Part shown: positions 43,868-51,304 of the stretch, piece after piece
Layout of the letters: each line of letters begins with the position of its first letter
Numbering within the stretch: the stretch's first letter is position 1
Source of the DNA: Microbacterium cremeum
GTDB lineage: Bacteria > Actinomycetota > Actinomycetes > Actinomycetales > Microbacteriaceae
Direction: 5' to 3'
Length of the DNA stretch: 64,000 nt
Assembly (NCBI RefSeq): GCF_015277855.1
Contig: NZ_CP063812.1
Coordinates: 3,844,001 to 3,908,000, forward strand
Made by a program: the position numbers and the translations under genes
Notes under the pieces: generated by a model
What the model was told of the DNA's origin: nothing
The model's database searches: none
What the model saw: the letters and a program-made list of their open reading frames with translations, nothing else

Positions 43868-44374
43868 ATGACCGCGAGCGCCGTGGAGCCCTTCCGCGTC
43901 GTCTTCGTCTGCACGGGGAACATCTGCCGGTCGCCGATGGCGGACGTCGTGTTCCGGGAGTTCGCGGATGCCTCGGGCCTGGGTGCGCGGGTCGCCTCGA
44001 CGAGCGCCGGCACGGGCGACTGGCACGTGGGCGAGCAGGCCGATCAGCGCACCATCGACGCGCTCGCCCGCGCCGGGTACGACGGGACGCATCATCGCGC
44101 GCGGCAGTTCACGCACGCCGACTTCGCCCACGGCGACCTCGTGGTGGCGCTCGACCGCAGCCACGAGCGGATCCTGCGGGGCTGGGCGCGCACCGAGGCC
44201 GACGCCGACAAGATCGCGCTGCTGCTGTCGTTCGATCCCACGGCCCGGACGCTCGACGTGCCCGACCCGTACTACGCCGGCCCCCGGATGTTCGACGAGG
44301 TGCTCGGTATGATCGAGAGTGCGAGCCGGGCGCTCTTCCGGCAACTCGAACCCGCGATCCGACCGGTGCCGTAG
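43868..44374 (+). CDS. low-molecular-weight protein tyrosine phosphatase
   Basis: 168 aa. P-loop VCTGNICRSPMAD (CX5R nucleophile Cys near residue 15) and general-acid loop VPDPYYAGPRMFDEVLGMIE. The ATG at 43868 is preferred over 43859 because a CAGAAT -10 (43855-43860) lies 7 nt before it. It dephosphorylates Tyr residues, typically linked to exopolysaccharide or stress signalling. It precedes purB by 44 nt. Confidence 0.92.
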   Translation: MTASAVEPFRVVFVCTGNICRSPMADVVFREFADASGLGARVASTSAGTGDWHVGEQADQRTIDALARAGYDGTHHRARQFTHADFAHGDLVVALDRSHERILRGWARTEADADKIALLLSFDPTARTLDVPDPYYAGPRMFDEVLGMIESASRALFRQLEPAIRPVP

Positions 44375-44418
44375 CGCCGCGGTCCGCCGGCCGTTTTCGA
44401 AGCCCGACGGGAGCCACC

Positions 44419-45813
44419 GTGACCTCTCTGCCCTCCTCCGCTCTACCGTGGCAGCCGCTGAGTCCGCTCGACGGTCGCTATCGCCCCGCGGTGGGCGAGC
44501 TCGGCGAGTACCTCTCGGAGGCGGGCCTGAACCGCGCCCGCGTCGAGGTCGAGGTGGAGTGGCTCATCGCCCTCACCGACCGCTCGCTGTTCGGCACCTC
44601 GCCGCTCGCCGAGGCCGACAAGGCGCGGCTGCGCGCGCTGTACCTCGAGTTCGGGCAGGGCGAGATCGACTGGCTCGCCGAGAAGGAGTCGGTCACCCGT
44701 CACGACGTCAAGGCCGTGGAGTACCTCGTGCGCGACCGGCTGTCGTCGCTCGGGCTCGACGCGATCGCCGAGCTGACCCACTTCGCGTGCACCAGCGAAG
44801 ACATCAACTCCACCTCCTACGCGCTCACCGTGCGTCGCGCGGTCGAGCGCGTGTGGCTGCCGAAGCTGCGCGCCGTGATCGCCACGCTCGGCGACCTCGC
44901 GGTCAGGCATCGCGACGCGGCGATGCTCTCACGCACCCACGGGCAGCCGGCGACGCCGTCGACGATGGGCAAAGAGCTCGCCGTCTTCGCGTGGCGCCTC
45001 GCTCGCGTCGCCGACCAGATCCAGGGCGGCGACTACCTCGCGAAGTTCTCGGGCGCCACCGGCACGTGGTCGGCGCACCTCGCGGCAGAGCCCGAGGTCG
45101 ACTGGCCCGCGCTGTCGCGCGAGTTCATCGAGGGGCTCGGCCTCGACTTCAACATCCTCACGACCCAGATCGAGTCGCACGACTGGCAGGTCGAGCTGTA
45201 CGACCGCGTGCGTCATGCCGGCGGCATCCTGCACAATCTCGCGACGGATGTCTGGACATACATCTCGATCGGCTACTTCACGCAGATCCCGGTCGCGGGG
45301 GCCACCGGCTCGTCGACCATGCCGCACAAGATCAACCCCATCCGCTTCGAGAACGCCGAGGCCAACCTCGAGATCGCGGGCGGACTCCTCGGCACGCTCT
45401 CGCAGACGCTCGTCACGAGCCGGCTGCAGCGCGACCTCACCGACTCGACGACGCAGCGCAACATCGGCGTCGCCCTCGGCCACTCGCTGCTCGCGCTCGA
45501 CAACCTGCAGCGCGGCCTCGGCGAGATCGCCCTCGCCGAGCAGGTGCTGCTGGCCGACCTCGACACGAACTGGGAGGTGCTCGCCGAGGCCATCCAGACC
45601 GTGGTGCGCGCCGAGATCGCCGCGGGGCGCTCGCAGATCAGCGACCCCTACGCACTGCTGAAGGACCTCACGCGGGGCCGTCGCGTCGGCGCCGCCGAGC
45701 TGGCCGAGTTCGTGCGCGGGCTCGACATCGGCGACGACGCGAAGGAGCGGCTGCTCGCGCTCACCCCCGCGACCTACGACGGCCTCGCCTCGCAGCTCGT
45801 CGACGAGCTCTGA
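44419..45813 (+). CDS. purB: adenylosuccinate lyase
   Basis: 464 aa. Fumarase/aspartase superfamily signature SSTMPHKINPIRFENAEANLEIA (about residues 296-318), catalytic-region HFACTSEDINSTSYAL and SRTHGQPATPSTMGKE. The length and PHKINPI variant fit the E. coli-like PurB clade. It cleaves SAICAR and adenylosuccinate in purine synthesis. GTG start with GGGAG upstream. Confidence 0.96.
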   Translation: MTSLPSSALPWQPLSPLDGRYRPAVGELGEYLSEAGLNRARVEVEVEWLIALTDRSLFGTSPLAEADKARLRALYLEFGQGEIDWLAEKESVTRHDVKAVEYLVRDRLSSLGLDAIAELTHFACTSEDINSTSYALTVRRAVERVWLPKLRAVIATLGDLAVRHRDAAMLSRTHGQPATPSTMGKELAVFAWRLARVADQIQGGDYLAKFSGATGTWSAHLAAEPEVDWPALSREFIEGLGLDFNILTTQIESHDWQVELYDRVRHAGGILHNLATDVWTYISIGYFTQIPVAGATGSSTMPHKINPIRFENAEANLEIAGGLLGTLSQTLVTSRLQRDLTDSTTQRNIGVALGHSLLALDNLQRGLGEIALAEQVLLADLDTNWEVLAEAIQTVVRAEIAAGRSQISDPYALLKDLTRGRRVGAAELAEFVRGLDIGDDAKERLLALTPATYDGLASQLVDEL

Positions 45814-45815
45814 CG

Positions 45816-45968
45816 CGTTTCGTATCGCTTCGCTCGCTCAACGACCGGGGGGGTCGCTCGGCTCGCGCAACGACCGGGGGGGTAGCTCGGCTCGCGCAAC
45901 GACCGGGGGGTAGCGCGGCTCGCTCAACGACCGGGGGGGTAGCGCGGCTCGCTCAACGACCGGGGGGG
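45816..45968. repeat. tandem array of 28-31-bp repeats ending CAACGACCGGGGGG
   Basis: It begins as an inverted dispersed repeat (CGTTTCGTATCGCTTCG..., 45816-45847), then five units end CAACGACCGGGGGG(G) at about 45853, 45882, 45910, 45939 and 45968. Units 1-2 read GCTCGCGCAACG, units 3-4 GCGGCTCGCTCAACG. It starts 3 nt after purB, so it is part of its 3' region. Runs of six to seven Gs could form G-quadruplexes. Confidence 0.9.
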
Positions 45969-45986
45969 CGCTTCGCTCGTCCCGCC

Positions 45987-46316
45987 TCAGGCCTTGGGGT
46001 CGGCGGATGCCGCGGCATCCGGATCGTCGTCGGACTCCTCGGGGAGCAGCACCGGCCGGTCGACCTGCTTGGTGATCTGCGCCGGGTCGACGGCCAGCAG
46101 CAGCAGCGACACGATCAGGAGCACGGCGATGAAGCTCACGCCCGCGATGATCAGCGCGACCACGACCGCCGCCTGAGCCTCGGCGGCGGTGCGCTGCTGG
46201 AAGAACCCCATCGACACGAGCGTCACGATGCCGGCGAACGCGGCCGCGCCGAACGCGAGGCCCAGCAGCTGCACGGGCTTCATGAGGTCGCGGCGGGTGG
46301 GACGGTCGTCGCTCAC
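45987..46316 (-). CDS. two-TM hypothetical membrane protein
   Basis: 109 aa. Two helices (MKPVQLLGLAFGAAAFAGIVTLVSMGFF; AAVVVALIIAGVSFIAVLLIVSLLLLAV) between a short basic N-terminus and an acidic Asp/Glu/Ala-rich tail. The GTG at 46316 overlaps the stop of the upstream gene (GTGA). No family recognised. Confidence 0.75.
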   Translation of the reverse strand: MSDDRPTRRDLMKPVQLLGLAFGAAAFAGIVTLVSMGFFQQRTAAEAQAAVVVALIIAGVSFIAVLLIVSLLLLAVDPAQITKQVDRPVLLPEESDDDPDAAASADPKA

Positions 46317-47022
46317 GCGGAGTCCTTCTGATCGGCCGCATCAGTGGATGCGGGGGCTGCCGTCGTGTCGGCGACGGCTCGGGGCGAGAACCCGGCGATG
46401 CCGAGGTATACGGCGATGATGGCGGCGTAGCCGCCGAAGATGCCGACGCCGATCGTCACCCCGGTGAGGGTGAACGTCTGCCGCGCCTCTTCGATGGTGT
46501 AGTCGAGGGCGTACGCCGGCTGGACGAACAGCAGCGCCACGCCGAGGAGCAGCGTGATCGCGCCGGCGACGGCGGCGTCCCGGCTCTCGGAGCGCGGCCG
46601 ACCGGGGCCGGCGGCCGCGCGTCGGCGACGCCCGGCGCGATCTCGCGCCGTTCGGTGCGGCCGCGCAGGCCGAGAGAGCCCGCGAGGAGTTCGAGTGCTC
46701 CGCTGACGAGGGCCCACGCGATGACGATGACGAAGAATCCGGTGACGGTGCGCATCGGACCGAGTCCGCCGACCATGCCTGCGACGAGGGTCACGCCGCC
46801 GAGAGCGCCCGCCTGCCACCGACGGCCTGCCGGGTACACGAGCCACACCGACAGCAGCAGCACGAGTCCGCTCGCGATCGCGAAGCCGCTGAAGACCGCC
46901 ATGCCGACCGCCGCCGAGTGGTCGGGCGAGAACGTGATCATGAGCGCTGCGAGCGCCGCGAACGCGGCACGGGCGAGCTGCACGTGGCGCACGGCGAACG
47001 TGCGGGATTCGGCTGAGGTCAC
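46313..47022 (-). pseudogene. multi-TM membrane protein, apparent frameshift
   Basis: From the GTG at 47022 one frame encodes helices (FAALAALMITFSPDHSAAVGMAVFSGFAIA, LVLLLSVWLVYPAGRRW, GALGGVTLVAGMVGGLGPM, VTGFFVIVIAWALVSGALELLAG) up to about REIAPGVADARPPAP, then turns Arg/Pro-rich. A second frame resumes a membrane protein at SRDAAVAGAITLLLGVALLFVQ and runs to IAGFSPRAVADTT and the stop at 46313. The joint lies within about 46575-46625, in GC-rich DNA. Together the parts make a DUF308-like multi-helix protein of about 235 aa. Either the gene is broken or the sequence has an indel error. Confidence 0.7.
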
Positions 47023-47169
47023 GGCTTGTCCTGCGGGAGCGGAGGCGTTTCCCAGATGGGGAACGGATGCCCCCATCCTACGCGCGGCGCCGGTCGCGGC
47101 ATCCGCCGCCCATCCGGCGCCGGATCAGGCGATCCCGTGCCGGACCGGACGAGCGCGAGAACGGATGCC

Positions 47170-48552
47170 TCAGGCCAGCGTGTCGAGGATCCCGGTGAGC
47201 AGCTCGAACGTCGTGAGCGGCGAGACGATCGCGAACCGCAGCACCGGCTCGCCGGCGTGCGAGCTCGGCACGACGAACGCGTGCTGCTCGTCGAGCAGAC
47301 GGTCGGACCACGCGGCGTAGTCGGCGGCCGTCCACCCTTCGCGCCGGAACACCACGACCGACAGCTGCGGGTCGCGCACGAGCGACAGCCCCTCGCGCGA
47401 CTCGATCTCATCGGCGATGCGCCGCGCGAGATCGATGCCGTACGCGATGGTCGACCGGTACTGCTCGGTGCCGTGGGTCGCCAGCGAGAACCACAGCGGC
47501 AGGCCTCGCGCGCGGCGCGTGAGCTGCACCGCGAGGTCGGACGGGTTCCAGTCCGGCTTGTCGGTGAGGGTGTCGAGGTACTCGGCCTTCTGCGTGTGCG
47601 CCGACAGCGCCAACGCCGGCTCGCGGTAGATCAGGGCGCACGCGTCGAACGGCGCGAACAGCCACTTGTGTGGGTCGACGATCGCCGAGTCGGCGAGCTC
47701 CACGCCCGCGAACGCCGGGCGGGCGCTCTCGACGAGCATCGCCGCCAGGCCGTAGGCGCCGTCGACGTGGAACCAGATGCCGCGGGCGTTGGCCTCGGTC
47801 CCGACGCCGGCGATGTCGTCGACGATGCCGAAGTTGGTCGTGCCGGCGGTTGCGACCACCGCGAACACCGCGTCGCCGAGGTCGTCGAGCACGCTCGCCA
47901 CGGCGGGCCCGCGCAGTCGCCCGCCGGCGTCGACCGGCGCCGTGGCGACGTCGACGTCCATGACGGCCGCGGCGGACGCGATCGACGAGTGCGCCTCGGC
48001 GCTGCAGACGACGACCCACCGTGCCGGGTCGGGTCGTCCCGCCTCGCGGTTGCGGCGGCGTGCCGCGTCGCGCGCGGTGACCAGGGCGGAGAGGTTGCCG
48101 ATCGTGCCGCCCTGGACGAACACGCCGCCCGAGCCCTCCGGCATCCCGAACTCCGCCGCCAGCCAGTGCAGCACCTCGTTCTCGGCGAAGACGGCCCCGG
48201 CCCCCTCCATCCACGATCCTCCGTACACGGCGGATGCCGACACCACGACGTCGAACGCGAGCGCCGCCTTGCTCGGAGCCGAGGGGATGAACGACAGGTA
48301 CCCCGGATGGTCGGTCGACAGGCACGCCGGCGCCAGCACGTTCTCGAACAGGGCGATCGCGCGACGGGCGCCGATGCCGCCGTCGGTGATCGAGCCGGAG
48401 GCGAGGCGCGCGAGGTCGCGCGGCGTCATCGGCTTGTCGAGCGGCACGTCCTGGTACAGCGCGCGGCGTCGCGCGTAGTCGAGCACGTCGTCGACCGTGT
48501 GACGCGTCTCGTCGGAGATCGCGTGCATCTGGGCGGGGTTCGTCGCGGACAT
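47170..48552 (-). CDS. group II PLP-dependent amino acid decarboxylase
   Basis: 460 aa. Fold-type I decarboxylase of the glutamate/DABA/aromatic family: STDHPGYLSFIPSAPSKAALAFDVVVS, GGVFVQGGTIGNLSALVTARDAARRR, AEAHSSIASAA, ATAGTTNFGIVDDI, WFHVDGAYG and the PLP Lys in DPHKWLFAPFD (about residue 297). The substrate (diaminobutyrate, tyrosine, glutamate) cannot be decided. ATG at 48552 with GCAGGAGCAG upstream. Confidence 0.9.
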   Translation of the reverse strand: MSATNPAQMHAISDETRHTVDDVLDYARRRALYQDVPLDKPMTPRDLARLASGSITDGGIGARRAIALFENVLAPACLSTDHPGYLSFIPSAPSKAALAFDVVVSASAVYGGSWMEGAGAVFAENEVLHWLAAEFGMPEGSGGVFVQGGTIGNLSALVTARDAARRRNREAGRPDPARWVVVCSAEAHSSIASAAAVMDVDVATAPVDAGGRLRGPAVASVLDDLGDAVFAVVATAGTTNFGIVDDIAGVGTEANARGIWFHVDGAYGLAAMLVESARPAFAGVELADSAIVDPHKWLFAPFDACALIYREPALALSAHTQKAEYLDTLTDKPDWNPSDLAVQLTRRARGLPLWFSLATHGTEQYRSTIAYGIDLARRIADEIESREGLSLVRDPQLSVVVFRREGWTAADYAAWSDRLLDEQHAFVVPSSHAGEPVLRFAIVSPLTTFELLTGILDTLA

Positions 48553-48681
48553 GTCTGCTCCTGCTCTCGGGCTGCACATCACGGTAACGGGATCGCGCAG
48601 GAATGGAGAAGCGCGCGAGCGGCGCCGTCCGTAGCGTTGTGGACATCGGCCGGATGGCCCACGAGTGTGAAGGAGAACGAC

Positions 48682-49122
48682 ATGGCAGAGAAGACCACCT
48701 CCGACGGACTGTCCCAGGAGGAGCGCGACGCCGTCAAGCAGCGTGCGAAGGAGCTGCGCGCCCAGGCGAAGGCGGGCAAGAGCCGCGAGGCCGGCACGAA
48801 GCAGGTGCTCGAGGCGATCGCGAAGCTCGAAGGAACCGACAAGGTGCTCGCCGAGGGCCTGCACAAGGTCGTGGGCGAGGCGGCGCCCCACCTCGTGCCC
48901 AAGACGTTCTACGGGTTCCCGGCGTACGCCAACGAGGCGGGCAAGGTCGTCGTGTTCATCCAGCCCGCGTCGAAGTTCAAGACCCGCTACGCGACCATCA
49001 ACTTCGACGACCCGGCGACCCTCGACGACGGCGACATGTGGCCGATCGGGTTCGCCGTGACGGCGTGGACGGCGGCGGTCGAGAAGCGCGTCACGGCGCT
49101 CGTGAAGGCGGCCGTCGACTGA
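48682..49122 (+). CDS. DUF1801-like (YdhG/IscU-chaperone-fold) protein
   Basis: 146 aa. A Lys/Ala-rich charged N-terminus (residues 1-45) precedes a DUF1801-type core (KVLAEGLHKVVGEAAPHLVPKTFYGFPAYANEAGKVVVFIQPASKFKTRYATINF). The family is small and uncharacterised. AAGGAGAA ribosome site. Confidence 0.75.
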   Translation: MAEKTTSDGLSQEERDAVKQRAKELRAQAKAGKSREAGTKQVLEAIAKLEGTDKVLAEGLHKVVGEAAPHLVPKTFYGFPAYANEAGKVVVFIQPASKFKTRYATINFDDPATLDDGDMWPIGFAVTAWTAAVEKRVTALVKAAVD

Positions 49123-49170
49123 GCTCCGCCCGCGCGTGACGAGCCGCGGCACCCGCTCACCCGTACGGGA

Positions 49171-49199
49171 ACCGGATGCCGCGGCTCGCGGCATCCGGT
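49171..49199. terminator. bidirectional hairpin between convergent genes
   Basis: 12-bp arms ACCGGATGCCGC / GCGGCATCCGGT with a 5-nt loop, 48 nt after the DUF1801 stop. A direct duplication (GGCGCTCAGGCCTCAGGCGTC, twice, 49200-49241) follows and runs into the 3' end of the next gene. Confidence 0.75.
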
Positions 49200-49233
49200 C
49201 GGCGCTCAGGCCTCAGGCGTCGGCGCTCAGGCC

Positions 49234-50049
49234 TCAGGCGTCGGCGCTTGGTGCGAGGCCTGCGAGGAACGGGAGCGCGGCCTGCCGGAAGGCGCGTGAC
49301 CCGGGTGCGTTGAAGTGGTGGCGGCCCGGGATCTCCTCGAAGATGCCGTTCGGCGCCGTGGCCGCCAGCGCGCGGGATCGCGACAGGATGGCGTCCTCCG
49401 ATCCGGTCGCGAACAGCACGGGCTGCACCGGCGGACGGTTCGGATCCGGGTCGGCGTCGCCCAGGCGCATCCCCTCGGCGAGCGCGACGAGGGCGCGCAG
49501 GTCGTTGCCGGGGACCCGCTCGGCCAGCGTCACGTAGTTCCGGGTCACCGGGTCCTCGACAGGTATTCCATCGTCGGCATACGCCCGTGCCTGGTCGATC
49601 TGCAGCCGGGCCAGCGGACGCCCGTCGGGGATGCCGCCGAGCACGGCGCGCCGGACGTGCTCCGGGTGGTCCACCGCCAGCTGCCATCCCACGCGCGCGC
49701 CGAGCGAGTAGCCGACGTAGCGCACCTCCGCGACGAGGTAGGTGTCGAGCACGACGACGAGATCGGCCACGAACGAGTCCATCGAGTACGCGCGGGGGTC
49801 GTGCGGCTTGTCGCTCGCGCCGTGACCGCGCTGGTCGACGCCGATGACGCGATACCCGGCGCGCGTGAGGTCGCGCACCCAGCCGGTGTCGACCCAGTTG
49901 TCGCGGCAGCTCGATGCGAAGCCGTGCACGCAGAGCACGGGCTCGGCATCCGGATCACCCCACGAGTAGGTCGCGAGCTGGTGTCCTTCCTCCGACATGA
50001 CGAAGCTCGGGGCGGGCATCTCGGTGCGAACCAGCGGGGCGGCGTCCAT
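49234..50049 (-). CDS. alpha/beta hydrolase
   Basis: 271 aa. LCVHGFASSCRDNW oxyanion segment, GVDQRGHGASDKP, nucleophile in YVGYSLGARVG (about residue 115), Asp in TGSEDAILSRS and His in GRHHFNAPGSRAF. The start at 50049 is chosen over 50058 because a CAGAAT -10 lies exactly 7 nt before it (leaderless). The last codons lie in a tandem 21-bp duplication (49200-49241), so the C-terminus may be recently extended. Substrate unknown. Confidence 0.85.
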   Translation of the reverse strand: MDAAPLVRTEMPAPSFVMSEEGHQLATYSWGDPDAEPVLCVHGFASSCRDNWVDTGWVRDLTRAGYRVIGVDQRGHGASDKPHDPRAYSMDSFVADLVVVLDTYLVAEVRYVGYSLGARVGWQLAVDHPEHVRRAVLGGIPDGRPLARLQIDQARAYADDGIPVEDPVTRNYVTLAERVPGNDLRALVALAEGMRLGDADPDPNRPPVQPVLFATGSEDAILSRSRALAATAPNGIFEEIPGRHHFNAPGSRAFRQAALPFLAGLAPSADA

Positions 50050-50192
50050 GCCGCCCATTCTGCTCCGGGTCGGCGGTTCGCGAGCACACGCCGTCGACGA
50101 GCGTCGTCGTGCTCAGGCGGCGCAGGTTACGCCCCTCGGCGCCGGTTGGCAACCGGGATGGCCGAATGAGCGGAGCGGAATAGCTTCTCGGC

Positions 50193-50903
50193 ATGAGCAC
50201 CGATCACACGTACGACGAGCCGGGCGGCCGGCGGGCCGACCCGCCCACGGCCCGCTACGACGCGGACGGCGACGGCATCGCGGACGATCGCCGCGTCGTC
50301 GCCGACGACGCGCGCACGGTGCCGGCCGACCGGCCCACGCTGCGCGAGGACGTGGTGCATCGCGAGCACGAGCGGTTCGGCGGGTTCAAGTTCGGCTCCG
50401 CCTTCCTCGGGTGGCTGACGGCGATGGGTGCGCTGCTGCTGCTGACCGCCGTCGTGGCGGCGATCGGCGCCGCCCTCGGCCTTGCCGCCCCGGAATCCGT
50501 GGAGGACGCCGCCGAGGCGGCGAACCAGAACATGGGCGCTGCGACGATCATCGGCGCGATCGCCATCGCGATCGTGCTGTTCCTCGCATACTTCGCCGGC
50601 GGCTACGTGGCCGGCCGGATGGCGCGGTTCAGCGGCGCCAAGCAGGGCCTCGCGGTCTGGCTGTGGGCCGTGGTGTTCGCGGTGATCGTCGCGATCCTCA
50701 CGGCCGTCGCCGGAAGCCAGTGGGACATCCTGGGCAACCTCGACGGCTTCCCGCGGATCCCCGTGACACCCGAGACCGCCACGGTCACCGGCATCCTGAC
50801 CGCCCTCGGCGCCGCGATCGTCACGCTCGCCGCCGCGGTCCTCGGCGGCATGGCCGGAATGCGCTACCACCGCCGCGTCGACCGGGTCGGCCTCGGCGAC
50901 TGA
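50193..50903 (+). CDS. four-TM hypothetical membrane protein
   Basis: 236 aa. A hydrophilic acidic N-terminus (1-65) precedes four helices (AFLGWLTAMGALLLLTAVVAAIGAALGL; TIIGAIAIAIVLFLAYFAGGYVAG; LAVWLWAVVFAVIVAILTAVAG; GILTALGAAIVTLAAAVLGGMAG). YFAGGYVAGRMARFSGAKQGLAVW is characteristic of the YrzE-like actinobacterial family seen next to CsbD. TAGCTT -10, 6 nt before ATG (leaderless). Confidence 0.8.
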   Translation: MSTDHTYDEPGGRRADPPTARYDADGDGIADDRRVVADDARTVPADRPTLREDVVHREHERFGGFKFGSAFLGWLTAMGALLLLTAVVAAIGAALGLAAPESVEDAAEAANQNMGAATIIGAIAIAIVLFLAYFAGGYVAGRMARFSGAKQGLAVWLWAVVFAVIVAILTAVAGSQWDILGNLDGFPRIPVTPETATVTGILTALGAAIVTLAAAVLGGMAGMRYHRRVDRVGLGD

Positions 50904-50959
50904 CGCCGCCGGCCCCACCGAACCCCCCGATGAACCACTCGAGAAAAGGAGATGCCCCG

Positions 50960-51136
50960 ATGGGTATGGACGACATGAAGCACGACATGGAAGACATGAA
51001 GGGCAAGGCGAAGGAGAAGATCGGCGACGCCACCGACAACGAGAGCCTTCAGGCCGAAGGCGTGGCCGACCAGGCCAGCGCCAAGATCAAGAAGGCCGGC
51101 GACGAGGTCAAGGACGCGTTCACCGACGACCGCTGA
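50960..51136 (+). CDS. CsbD family stress-response protein
   Basis: 58 aa. CsbD pattern: DMKGKAKEKIGDATDNESLQAEGVADQ, then KIKKAGDEVKDAF. Small, highly charged, general-stress protein. AAAGGAG ribosome site; 56 nt behind the membrane gene and ended by the hairpin at 51147. Confidence 0.92.
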   Translation: MGMDDMKHDMEDMKGKAKEKIGDATDNESLQAEGVADQASAKIKKAGDEVKDAFTDDR

Positions 51137-51146
51137 TCTCACGTCG

Positions 51147-51180
51147 CGATGCCCCGGGGTCATGCGATCCCGGGGCATCG
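51147..51180 (+). terminator. terminator after csbD
   Basis: Perfect 12-bp arms CGATGCCCCGGG / CCCGGGGCATCG with a 10-nt loop, 10 nt after the CsbD stop. Confidence 0.85.
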
Positions 51181-51199
51181 CGGCGTCTGCGCACGGTCG

Positions 51200-51304
51200 C
51201 GTGAGCGGATTCTCACGAGCCGCTCGCCGCGCGTTCACCGAACGGCCCGGGATTGGTAGGACCATCGTCATCGTGTGGCAGAACTGCCCCGATTGCGTCG
51301 GGGC
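51200..51304 (+). promoter_or_regulatory. upstream region of the phytase-like/GDPD gene
   Basis: It holds an inverted repeat CGTGAG-N6-CTCACG (51200-51217) and a single GTTCACC (51232-51238), the half-site of actinobacterial PhoP boxes. A hairpin, GCCCCGA / TCGGGGC (51286-51304), abuts the chosen ATG. Phosphate control is only a suggestion. Confidence 0.35.
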
